NCBI GenBank assembly: GCA_002375495.1
Contig: DFLU01000012.1
Location: 62,001 to 126,000, forward strand
Source: Flavobacteriaceae bacterium UBA3611
Lineage (GTDB): Bacteria; Bacteroidota; Bacteroidia; Flavobacteriales; Flavobacteriaceae
Length of the DNA: 64,000 bases
Direction of reading: 5' to 3'
The notes under the pieces are model-generated. The model saw only the letters and a list, made by a program, of their open reading frames with translations. It did no database searches and was not told the origin of the DNA. Below are positions 1-8,700 of the stretch, piece by piece. A program made the position numbers and the translations under genes. Each line of letters opens with the position of its first letter. Position 1 is the first letter of the stretch.

Positions 1-1303
1 CACTTGACAACCCTTGTGCCACCCCATTTTGTAGGTCGATGGCGTTTTCAACATCGCCACTGTATTTCATAAGGTATAAAATAGGAGCAAAAGTTTCGTG
101 CTGTACAATTTCAAAGCTGTTCTCAGCTTCAATAATGGCTGGTTTTACATAGCAACCACTTTCGTAGCCTTCCCCTTCTAGCACACCACCTTCAACCAAC
201 ACATTTCCACCTTCGGCTTTTGCTTTTTCAATAGCACTTAAATAGGTATCTACGGCATCTTTATCGATTAACGGACCAACATGATTATTTTCGTCTAACG
301 GATTTCCAATTACAATTTGTTTGTAAGCTTCTACGATAGCGTCTTTTACCTTGTCGTACACACTTTCGTGTATGATCAATCTTCGGGTAGACGTACATCG
401 TTGTCCGCAAGTTCCCACTGCACCAAATACCGCACCTGGCACTACCACTTTAAGATCGGCTGTTGGAGTAATGATGATGGCGTTATTTCCGCCAAGTTCG
501 AGAAGCGACTTCCCGAAACGTTCTGCAACGGTCTTTCCGACTATTCGGCCCATACGGGTAGAACCTGTTGCTGAGATAAGTGGGATTCGGGTATCTTGTG
601 TCATCCACTCACCTACTTTATAATCGCCATTAATAATACTTGAAATCCCTTCTGGAAGATCATTGTCTTTTAGTACACCTGCGATGATATTTTGGCAAGC
701 TACGGTACATAACGGTGCTTTTTCACTTCCTTTCCATACGCAAACATCACCACAAACCCAAGCTAGTGCTGTATTCCACGCCCAAACTGCCACTGGGAAG
801 TTGAAGGCAGAAATAATTCCTACGATACCCAAAGAATGCCATTGCTCGCGCATGACGTGACCTGGTCGCTCAGACGGAATTGTTTGTCCGTTCAGTTGTC
901 TCGACAATCCGACCGCAAAGTCACAGATATCGATCATTTCTTGAACTTCACCATATCCTTCTTGAAGTGATTTCCCCATTTCGTAGGATACCAATTTACC
1001 CAAAGGTTCTTTTAATTCGCGTAATTTATTCCCAAACTGACGAACAATCTCACCACGTTGTGGCGCGGGCATAGCTCTAAACGATTTAAAAGCATCTTGC
1101 GCAGCGGCGATTACCTTTTCATATTCGTCTTTGGTAGTCGTCGTTACTTTCCCGATGAGCGCTCCATCTACCGGTGAGTGGGAAGCGATTTCGGCTCCGC
1201 CCGGGTACCATGTGTTTCCTGTGGAAGTTCCGTGGTTAACGTCTTTTAAACCTAGTTGTTCTAATGCTTTATCCATTCCGAAATCGGTGGCTACTGTTGA
1301 CAT
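1..1303 (-). CDS. Aldehyde dehydrogenase, ALDH7 (aminoadipate-semialdehyde dehydrogenase) type, C-terminus cut off
   Basis: NAD-dependent aldehyde dehydrogenase, read here from its ATG (1303-1301) to the window edge, about 434 of an expected ~510 residues. Visible motifs are the LELGGNN segment with catalytic Glu near residue 269 and GTCGQRC with nucleophile Cys near residue 303. The SATGSTRMGR stretch and the GTCGQRCTS context resemble the ALDH7/antiquitin branch, which oxidises alpha-aminoadipic semialdehyde in lysine breakdown. It lies downstream of the 3-hydroxyanthranilate dioxygenase on the same strand with a 268-base gap, so a role in the kynurenine pathway is possible but the family resemblance argues more for lysine catabolism. 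Family call is firm; substrate is inferred. Confidence 0.9.
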   Translation of the reverse strand, partial: MSTVATDFGMDKALEQLGLKDVNHGTSTGNTWYPGGAEIASHSPVDGALIGKVTTTTKDEYEKVIAAAQDAFKSFRAMPAPQRGEIVRQFGNKLRELKEPLGKLVSYEMGKSLQEGYGEVQEMIDICDFAVGLSRQLNGQTIPSERPGHVMREQWHSLGIVGIISAFNFPVAVWAWNTALAWVCGDVCVWKGSEKAPLCTVACQNIIAGVLKDNDLPEGISSIINGDYKVGEWMTQDTRIPLISATGSTRMGRIVGKTVAERFGKSLLELGGNNAIIITPTADLKVVVPGAVFGAVGTCGQRCTSTRRLIIHESVYDKVKDAIVEAYKQIVIGNPLDENNHVGPLIDKDAVDTYLSAIEKAKAEGGNVLVEGGVLEGEGYESGCYVKPAIIEAENSFEIVQHETFAPILYLMKYSGDVENAIDLQNGVAQGLSS

Positions 1304-1502
1304 AGTGTTGTATTTTAAAGTGGATTGCTAGCGCAATCTATTTTGTGATTATTTATAGTTGAAAAAGGAGCGTATTTATTGCCTATTTTTTCAGCTGCAA
1401 AGGTACGTTTTTCTGAAACGGTAAAAAAGGAGCGCAGGAGAGAAGTTTTTTGTTGTTAAAGGAGCTTTAATTACCCCTGCGGCCAAACCCTCGGTTTGTA
1501 CA

Positions 1503-1526
1503 CTTCTCCTTACCCAATGGGAGAAG
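1503..1526. repeat. Small hairpin between ALDH and dioxygenase genes
   Basis: CTTCTCC (1503-1509) pairs perfectly with GGAGAAG (1520-1526). A T-run follows on the + strand, as in an intrinsic terminator, but no + strand gene ends here. Both neighbours run on the - strand, so this may be a remnant of a dispersed palindrome rather than a working terminator. Confidence 0.4.
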
Positions 1527-1571
1527 CTGTTTTTTGAAGTATTCCATTTTCCGAAGAAAAAATAGCGTGTA

Positions 1572-2108
1572 TCAGTCTGGTGTAAATCTACTATCCACTT
1601 CCATCACCGTCCCGCAATTATCGCAGGTGCGCAATTCTTTGCTTCCGTAGAAATCTATAAAATGTTGCAGGAAATCTTTTTCTACATCGTTCAGTGGGAA
1701 ATACACTTCGTGCAGTTTATTGTTGCAATTATCGCAGAACCATAGCAAGCCATCTTTTCCTTCAAGATCTTGGCGCTTCCGCTCTACAACGAGACCAATA
1801 GAACCTGCCTCTCGCACGGGAGAATGTGGCACTTTGGCAGGATGCAAGTACATATCTCCTGGGCCTAGCTCCATGGTTCTTTTTTTACCGTTTTCCTGAA
1901 TGTGCACCTGAATATTTCCTTCAAGCTGATAGAACAATTCTTCGGTTTCATTATAGTGGTAATCTTTTCGGGCATTAGGCCCACCCACGATCATTACGAT
2001 ATAATCTTCTGCCTCTTTATAAAGATTTTTGTTGCCAACCGGTGGTTTAAGAAGGTCTCGGTTTTCTTCTACCCATTGGTTTAAATTGAAAGGTTTTAAA
2101 ATAGCCAT
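1572..2108 (-). CDS. nbaC: 3-hydroxyanthranilate 3,4-dioxygenase
   Basis: Fe(II) cupin enzyme that opens the ring of 3-hydroxyanthranilate to 2-amino-3-carboxymuconate semialdehyde in tryptophan/kynurenine breakdown or quinolinate-NAD synthesis. From the ATG at 2108 it is 178 residues, close to the known bacterial enzyme (about 174). Iron ligands fit His51, Glu57 and His95. The second metal site is the CDNC pair at Cys125/Cys128 and Cys162/Cys165. I prefer the MAILKPFNL start over the in-frame ATG at 2132, because the protein family begins with this PFNL segment. The start codon lies at the edge of a strong hairpin (2107-2146), so translation may be controlled there. Confidence 0.93.
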   Translation of the reverse strand: MAILKPFNLNQWVEENRDLLKPPVGNKNLYKEAEDYIVMIVGGPNARKDYHYNETEELFYQLEGNIQVHIQENGKKRTMELGPGDMYLHPAKVPHSPVREAGSIGLVVERKRQDLEGKDGLLWFCDNCNNKLHEVYFPLNDVEKDFLQHFIDFYGSKELRTCDNCGTVMEVDSRFTPD

Positions 2109-2146
2109 TGCCGTAGTATTATGCGTTTGCATAAAAATACGGCAAT
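2107..2146 (-). promoter_or_regulatory. Nested hairpin overlapping the dioxygenase start codon
   Basis: A perfect 9-base inverted repeat, ATTGCCGTA (2107-2115) and TACGGCAAT (2138-2146), encloses a second inverted repeat, ATGC/GCAT (2121-2124, 2129-2132), around a four-base loop. The first two bases of the preferred start codon (2108-2107) are paired in the outer stem. It could be an operator for a dimeric repressor or an RNA hairpin limiting ribosome access. Confidence 0.55.
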
Positions 2147-2174
2147 TGGGTTACATTTAAAAGGTGAATGTAAT

Positions 2175-2678
2175 TTACTTTCTATAAAATAATTGAGTAA
2201 AGTAATAGGCGCCTTCACTGTTTTGAATCACTCCAAAACCAGAATGTGTGTATTCACCTTCAATTGTTTTTAAGTGGCCAGGGCTGTTGAGCCAAGCATT
2301 CACAACATCTTCTGCGGTATCATAACCATAGGCTACGTTTTCGCTCACGATTTGGGCGCCACGTTCCTTTAATGCACTCGCACGTACACCAAAATTATCA
2401 TGGCTAATCTGGCTTTTCTCAATCATATACTGTGTGTGGTCAACAGCATAGGCAGAAGCATACGATTGATCTCTCTTAATAGTTGTTAAACCTTGAGATA
2501 TCCGGTAGTCGTTCACCAACTGTAAAATTTCGTTTGCCATGACCCAATCGGTTTCATTGGCCAAGTTTAAATCGATACTGTAGTTTAACTCTTCGGTTAC
2601 AGGTGCTTCATCTTTTGAGCACGAAGCCATAGTGAATAATACCACCATAGCCAGTAGGCTGGTTTTTATAAGTTTCAT
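2175..2678 (-). CDS. CAP/SCP-like domain lipoprotein
   Basis: 167-residue protein from the ATG at 2678, starting with a lipoprotein signal (MKLIKTSLLAMVVLFTMASC), so probably anchored by the Cys after cleavage. The rest is a CAP (cysteine-rich secretory/antigen 5/PR-1) domain: NDYRISQGL helix, SYASAYAVDHTQYM, SHDNF, ENVAYG and the AWLNSPGHLKTI signature, ending with a strand-rich YYFTQLFYRK. Bacterial CAP proteins are secreted; their biochemical role is largely unknown. The ORF can be extended 21 codons upstream, but that would bury the signal peptide. It sits alone, on the opposite strand from iaaA. Confidence 0.87.
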   Translation of the reverse strand: MKLIKTSLLAMVVLFTMASCSKDEAPVTEELNYSIDLNLANETDWVMANEILQLVNDYRISQGLTTIKRDQSYASAYAVDHTQYMIEKSQISHDNFGVRASALKERGAQIVSENVAYGYDTAEDVVNAWLNSPGHLKTIEGEYTHSGFGVIQNSEGAYYFTQLFYRK

Positions 2679-2853
2679 AATACGGGGGACATCAAATTTG
2701 GGGCATGATGCTGATGCTAATATATAAAATATTTCATACAAAAATGCACTTAATCGATTATTGAGTGTATTTCATCGATGTTTTTTATCATTTTTAGCTG
2801 ATTTTCCTACATTTTTTTCTTACACCAAGTCAGTCATATCGCGGATTTTGTGC

Positions 2854-2861
2854 TATCTTAG
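2854..2861 (+). promoter_or_regulatory. Likely -7 promoter box for iaaA
   Basis: TATCTTAG, one base off the Bacteroidota TAnnTTTG consensus, ends 18 bases before the ATG. No clear -33 TTTG was found. Confidence 0.4.
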
Positions 2862-2879
2862 TGTTTCAAATAAAAAAAT

Positions 2880-3956
2880 ATGTCAATAAACAGAATTTTA
2901 ACACTTTTCATCGGATTTTTAGTGCTTTTTAGCTGTGAAAATGTTAAAGAATCAGCGTCCGAAACGTCAAACAACACCCAAAAAGTTGAAAAAAGCGAAC
3001 CTACTTTTGGTATCGTTATCCATGGAGGTGCAGGAACCATTCTCAAAAAAAACATGAGCGATTCGCTTGAAATTGCATATAAAGAAAAACTCACCGAAGC
3101 TATTTCAGTAGGGCATGAAATCCTCAAAAATGGAGGTACAGCCATGGAAGCCGTCACCAAGACCATTAATATCATGGAAAATTCACCACTATTCAATGCC
3201 GGGAAAGGTGCTGTTTTTACCCATGAAGAAACAAATGAGCTGGATGCCTCTGTGATGGATGGAGCCAACCTAAACGCCGGTGCTGTTGCAGGGGTATCGC
3301 GTATTAAAAACCCCATAGACCTCGCAGTGCAGGTCATGAACAATAGTGAACATGTGATGCTTTCTGGCAAGGGAGCCGAAGTCTTTGCAGAAACACGCGG
3401 TATTGAATTGATAGATCCAGCTTACTTTTATACTGAAAGTCGCTTCCAAGCTTTGCAAAAAGTAAAACAACGTGAAATCCAGAACGCCACAAAAGCTGTT
3501 TCAAACCAAAATGATCCTTTTATTAAAAACTCAAAATTTGGAACTGTTGGGTGTGCTGCCCTAGATAAAAATGGCAACTTAGCTGCTGGAACCTCTACAG
3601 GAGGGATGACCAACAAACGTTGGAACCGTATTGGAGATGCTCCCATTATTGGGGCTGGTACCTACGCTAACAATGCAACTTGTGCAGTTTCATCTACCGG
3701 ATGGGGCGAATATTTTATTCGTGGTATGGTGGCACACGACATTTCTGCCATGATGGAATACAAACAGGTTTCTTTACAAGAAGCCACACAGGAAGTCATT
3801 CAAGAAAAACTCACAAAGCTTGGCGGAACTGGAGGTGTCGTGGCAATTGATAAAGATGGAAACGTCTCTATGGATTTCAATACCGAAGGGATGTATCGGG
3901 CACATATGAACGCAGAAGGCGAACTTGTCCTGGGCATCTATAAAGAAAATCAGTAG
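2880..3956 (+). CDS. iaaA: Isoaspartyl peptidase/L-asparaginase (Ntn hydrolase), lipoprotein
   Basis: 358-residue plant-type asparaginase precursor that would cleave isoaspartyl dipeptides and asparagine. A lipoprotein-type signal ends at Cys19 (FLVLFSC). The mature domain begins with IVIHGGAGTI. The autocleavage and catalytic threonine is Thr222 in the SKFGTVGCAALD motif, splitting the precursor into alpha and beta subunits. The downstream GTSTGGMTNKRWNRIGDAPIIG segment is typical of the family. Probably periplasmic or outer-membrane anchored. It stands alone with its own likely promoter just upstream. Family assignment is secure; preference for isoaspartyl over asparagine is inferred from family. 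Confidence 0.94.
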   Translation: MSINRILTLFIGFLVLFSCENVKESASETSNNTQKVEKSEPTFGIVIHGGAGTILKKNMSDSLEIAYKEKLTEAISVGHEILKNGGTAMEAVTKTINIMENSPLFNAGKGAVFTHEETNELDASVMDGANLNAGAVAGVSRIKNPIDLAVQVMNNSEHVMLSGKGAEVFAETRGIELIDPAYFYTESRFQALQKVKQREIQNATKAVSNQNDPFIKNSKFGTVGCAALDKNGNLAAGTSTGGMTNKRWNRIGDAPIIGAGTYANNATCAVSSTGWGEYFIRGMVAHDISAMMEYKQVSLQEATQEVIQEKLTKLGGTGGVVAIDKDGNVSMDFNTEGMYRAHMNAEGELVLGIYKENQ

Positions 3957-4079
3957 CAATTACGCAACCTTTCCCCTTTTCTAAAATCTATATAAGGTAT
4001 TCACAAAAGCCAACCCTTTGGCTTGCCTAAAATCGACGCGACGGGACAACACTACATCTAACTATTCAAAATTTTCTAG

Positions 4080-5585
4080 ATGAGATACCCGAACTCTTTA
4101 TCAGCCGTATTCGTTTCTGCCCTTTTGTTAACCCTATTGTTTTTTAGACAAGGCATAGGATTGAATTTGCTCTTGTTTGAATGCCTCCTTTTTACTTGGC
4201 TGGCTTTTACAAAGCAACTTACGTTGGGCAAACCGCTTGTATTAATTACATTTTTGGGAACTTTTACTACTGGTATTTTTACCGTGTTGATTTACTCAAC
4301 CTTTGTATTTACGGTACATTATATTTCATTGTTTGTGTTTGTGGGCGTACTTAACTTTAGTTCGATTAAATCTTTGCTAAATGCCTTCGGAATGGCCTCA
4401 GCGACCATATTTACATCACAAATAGCCTTTGCAAAACAGTTTTTTGGCAGAAAAGTAGGCGGTATAAAAGTGGCCAACTTTTTATGGAAATCGCGCATTT
4501 TTGTAATTCCAATACTCATCATTGGAGTTTTCTTGACCATCTATAGTTTTTCGAACCCAATCTTTAGCGACTATCTGGGTGCATTTGGCGAACTACTTCA
4601 AAACGGGATTACTTTCCTGTTTGAAAATATTAACTTCCCGTTGTTCTTTACCTTTCTATTTTGCTTGTTCCTTAGTGTTTTCCTGCTCTATAGAACCGCC
4701 GTTCCAGGAATTCAAAACCATGAAGCTACTGTACATTCAACCTTGTATCGAAATAAAATGCGAAAGCGTCGGTTCTTTAAACTTTCCGCACTAAAAAGTG
4801 AGTATAAAGCCGGCATTTTCCTGTTGGCGATCTTAAACTTATTACTCCTTTTGCTGAATTGCATCGACATTTACTGGGTATGGTTTAATTTTGAATGGGA
4901 CGGCCAGACCCTAAAACAATTTGTGCATGAAGGCACCTACTTACTGATTATCTCAATCTTGATCTCGATTGCTGTGGTGCTGTACTTTTTCCGCGGAAAT
5001 CTTAACTTCTACAAAAACAATAAATGGCTGAAATATCTGGCCTATGTTTGGGTAGCTCAGAATGCAATTTTGGCCATTTCGGTTGCCATCCGAAATTTTT
5101 GGTACATCAAACACTTTGCGCTTGCATACAAACGCATTGGCGTAGTGCTTTTCCTGTTACTTGTACTTTACGGACTGTTTACTGTATTCAGAAAAATTCA
5201 AAAAACCAAAACTGCCTTTTATCTATTTCAGAAAAACACATTGGCACTCTACCTCATCTTAATCGCGAGTAGTTTGGTGAATTGGGATTCGGTAATCGCC
5301 AAATACAATTTCAGTAATGCAGATAACTCGTACCTTCACCTGGCATATCTCTCTAATCTCTCAGACAAAACGCTGCCACTACTAGACAAAACCAAGGGCG
5401 AGCTTTTAGAAACCTATGCTTTTCAGCAAGCAAAATTTCCATACCCCTACTTTACCATGAACCATGATGCCTATCTTGAAAAGATTGAAAAAAGAAAAAA
5501 AGCATTTCAACAAAAATGGGAAGCAAAGAACATACTTGCTTGGAATTTAGCCGAATATCAAGCCTACCACAACCTGCTAGAATAA
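4080..5585 (+). CDS. Polytopic membrane protein, DUF4173/DUF4153-like
   Basis: 501-residue integral membrane protein with roughly ten hydrophobic segments and a soluble tail rich in Lys and Tyr. The segment around residues 265-370, with an IYWVWF stretch, FVHEGTYLLIISI and the FWYIKHFALAYKRIGV motif, matches what I recall of DUF4173 membrane proteins. No enzymatic motif is visible. The family is of unknown function and in some bacteria lies next to two-component regulators; here it stands between iaaA and the macroglobulin gene, each separated by over 100 bases, so the context gives no hint. Confidence 0.75.
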   Translation: MRYPNSLSAVFVSALLLTLLFFRQGIGLNLLLFECLLFTWLAFTKQLTLGKPLVLITFLGTFTTGIFTVLIYSTFVFTVHYISLFVFVGVLNFSSIKSLLNAFGMASATIFTSQIAFAKQFFGRKVGGIKVANFLWKSRIFVIPILIIGVFLTIYSFSNPIFSDYLGAFGELLQNGITFLFENINFPLFFTFLFCLFLSVFLLYRTAVPGIQNHEATVHSTLYRNKMRKRRFFKLSALKSEYKAGIFLLAILNLLLLLLNCIDIYWVWFNFEWDGQTLKQFVHEGTYLLIISILISIAVVLYFFRGNLNFYKNNKWLKYLAYVWVAQNAILAISVAIRNFWYIKHFALAYKRIGVVLFLLLVLYGLFTVFRKIQKTKTAFYLFQKNTLALYLILIASSLVNWDSVIAKYNFSNADNSYLHLAYLSNLSDKTLPLLDKTKGELLETYAFQQAKFPYPYFTMNHDAYLEKIEKRKKAFQQKWEAKNILAWNLAEYQAYHNLLE

Positions 5586-5778
5586 CACAACCGTTGCTGT
5601 TAAAGTAATCACAAACCACAGATTTCATATAATAGGGACTTAATTAAGGACGTTACAAAACAAATACCCTCCCTCCTCCATTGTATTGAGTTACCCGTCG
5701 CCGTGCGATTTTCATACTGAAAATTTCCACGGGCACAACCACTATTTTATCGTAATTTTAAACTGTAAAACCATCATT

Positions 5779-8700
5779 ATGAACAATCTGCTTCGCTTAC
5801 TCACCTGTGTTGTATTGCTCTCTCTAACTGCCTGTGGCGATAAAACTGAAACTTCAGAAACCGACAATCTCTTTAAATTTAAAGACTATATTACCCAACA
5901 CACCTACGGTACCAAAAGTATTACCACACCCATTCAGATTGAGTTGGCACAGCCCTTAGAACAGTTTGAAATTACACAAGAAATTCCTTCAGACTATCTT
6001 AAAATTTCACCCAAAACTTCGGGAAAACTCATTGTTGAAAACAGCAGCACCTTATTATTCCAACCAGACGAGTATCTAGAACCCGACACTGAATACACCA
6101 TCACCGTACACTTACACAAATTGTACGAAGACATCGACAAAGCATTTAAAAACTACACCTTCAGTTTTAAAACCCTTACTCCCAACTTTACCTTTAATCT
6201 AGAGAACCTACAGTCTTATAACAAACAATGGCAATATATAAGTGGTGCACTAGAGGCATCAGATGTTTTACAATTAAAAGATGCCAAAAAGCTTATTTCA
6301 GCAAGCCAAGGCAGAAAAAAACTGACTATTAAATGGCCTTCAGAAAGCACATCTGCACGATATTACAACTTTACAATCGATAGTATTTCGCGCAAAATAG
6401 ATGATGACGAGATTGTTATTTCTTGGGACGGAAAACCCATTGGAGCCGACAACAAAGGCAGCAACACCTTTGCCATTCCCGGACAGAACAATTTTAAGGT
6501 GGTAGATGTAAAAGCGAGCCATTCGCCCCAAGCTTCGCTGTCGATTAATTTTTCAGACCCAATTGCACCTGAACAAGACTTTGCAGGCCTCATCACCATC
6601 GAACGCGCCAAGAACCTACGCTTTGAAGTAGATGGTAACGTGCTCATCGTATACCCTAACGATCGTATCACCGGCGACGTACGGGTGACCCTGTTTAACG
6701 GTATTAAAAACACAGAAAATTTCGGCTTAAAAAAGGAATTTAGCGAACTCATTTCTTTCGAACAATTAAAACCAGCGGTACGCCTGCTCTCTAAAGGAGT
6801 GATTTTGCCAAACGCCCAGAGCACGCCCCTCTATTTTGAAACTGTAAATCTAAAAGCAGTCGATGTACGTATTATTCAAATTTTTGAAGACAATATGTTG
6901 CAGTTTCTACAATCGTCTAATCTAGACAACTACAATAGTTACGATATGAAACGTGTAGGGCGGCGCGTAGCGAAAAAAACGATTTCCCTCGAAAATAATT
7001 TGGGCGAAGAAGGCTCTTGGAAAGCTCACGCCGTAAATATTTCTGAATTTTTTAAAACCAACCCGGGATCACTATACCAAGTAGAATTCAGTTTTACCAA
7101 AGACTACATTAGCTACGATTGTGACAATTCTGATGTTGCAAATTCAGAAGATGCCTATTATGACGATTTTGAAGACAATTCAGGCCTAGACGAAACAGAA
7201 CGCGAAGAAAAATATTGGGACAATGAAATCTACAGATGGCGAACCTATTCGTACAATTGGGAACAGCGCGACAACCCATGCCATCCCGCATATTATAATG
7301 AAGACCGAATTATCACCACTAACATTCTAGGTAGCGACCTTGGTGTGATTGCTAAAAAAGGAAACAACAAAAGTTACCATTTTGCCTGTAATAACTTACT
7401 CACTACAACGCCAGAAAGCGGGGTAAAAATAGACCTGTTCAATTTCCAGCAGCAGCTCATTGAAACCATTACTACAGATGGCGACGGATTTGCACTTTAC
7501 GACAGTGACCGAACGATTTCGTTTGCCGTAGCCCGCAAAGGAAAAAATTATGCATACGCCAAGTTAGAAGACGGAAATGCCCTGAGCATGAGTAAATTTG
7601 ATGTTTCGGGGAAACAACTCCAAAAAGGTCTGAAAGGATTTGTGTATACCGAAAGAGGAGTGCATCGCCCCGGCGACAGTATTCACCTCACTTTTGTACT
7701 CAACGATGCTGCGAATCCGTTGCCTAAAAACCACCCTGTAAAATTAGAAGTTACCGACGCGCGCGGAAAGTTGGTGCAGCGCACGGTTTTAAATGGAGGA
7801 AACAGTTCCGCTCCTTCTGGAAGAGGAGGTGGGCAAACCGCAGGTTTGGCAGGAGGGGTTGCCAATGGCTTTTACTATTTCCCTATAAAAACCGATGCCA
7901 ACGCCCCTACTGGGAATTGGAATGCCACTATAAGTGCTGGCGGAGTAAAATTCGCCAAATCGCTAAAGGTGGCCACGGTAAAACCCAACCGTTTAAAGAT
8001 TAAACTAGATTTTGATGCGGAAATTTTAGATGCTAGCAAAGCTGTTGAAGGGAGCATACAAGGGCTGTGGCTGCACGGCGCGCCCGCAAGAGACTTAAAG
8101 GTTGAGATGGATGCTACCTTGCGCAGTACCAATACCGCTTTTAAAAAATTCAAAAATTATCAATTTAATGATCCCGTCAGGAAATTTGACGAAGTTGAAA
8201 TTCCAGTGGTTTCCAAAAACCTTTCTGGTGATGGAACGACTGAGTTTTCAAAAAAATTCGACATTTCGAACAAAGCTCCTGGCATGCTCAGCGCTACATT
8301 TCTGACTAAGATTTATGAAAGTGGAGGCGACTTTTCTATAGATGTGTTCAGTAAAAACATTGCTCCGTACAGTCACTTTGTGGGCATGCAATCTCCTGAA
8401 CCCCATCGCTATGGGTCATATTATACCGATGAGAACACTTCATTTGACGTGGTTTCAGTAGACACAGAAGGAAACCCAAGTGGCAACCGAAAATTAGAAG
8501 TAAAAGTTTTTAAAATTGAATGGCGCTGGTGGTGGAACCGCGGCTCTGACAATCTTTCGCGTTACGAAGACGCCACGGTCTACAAACCTTTTAAAGAATT
8601 AACTGTGACTACAGCTGGTAACGGAAAAGGCAGTTTTAACCTCAACATTCCTGAAGAAGAAGGCGGACGCTACCTCATTCGAGTCATAGACCCTGTTTCT

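Noticed and set aside
1503..1526. A + strand terminator between the two - strand genes.
   Set aside because: No + strand gene ends here; recorded only as a hairpin.
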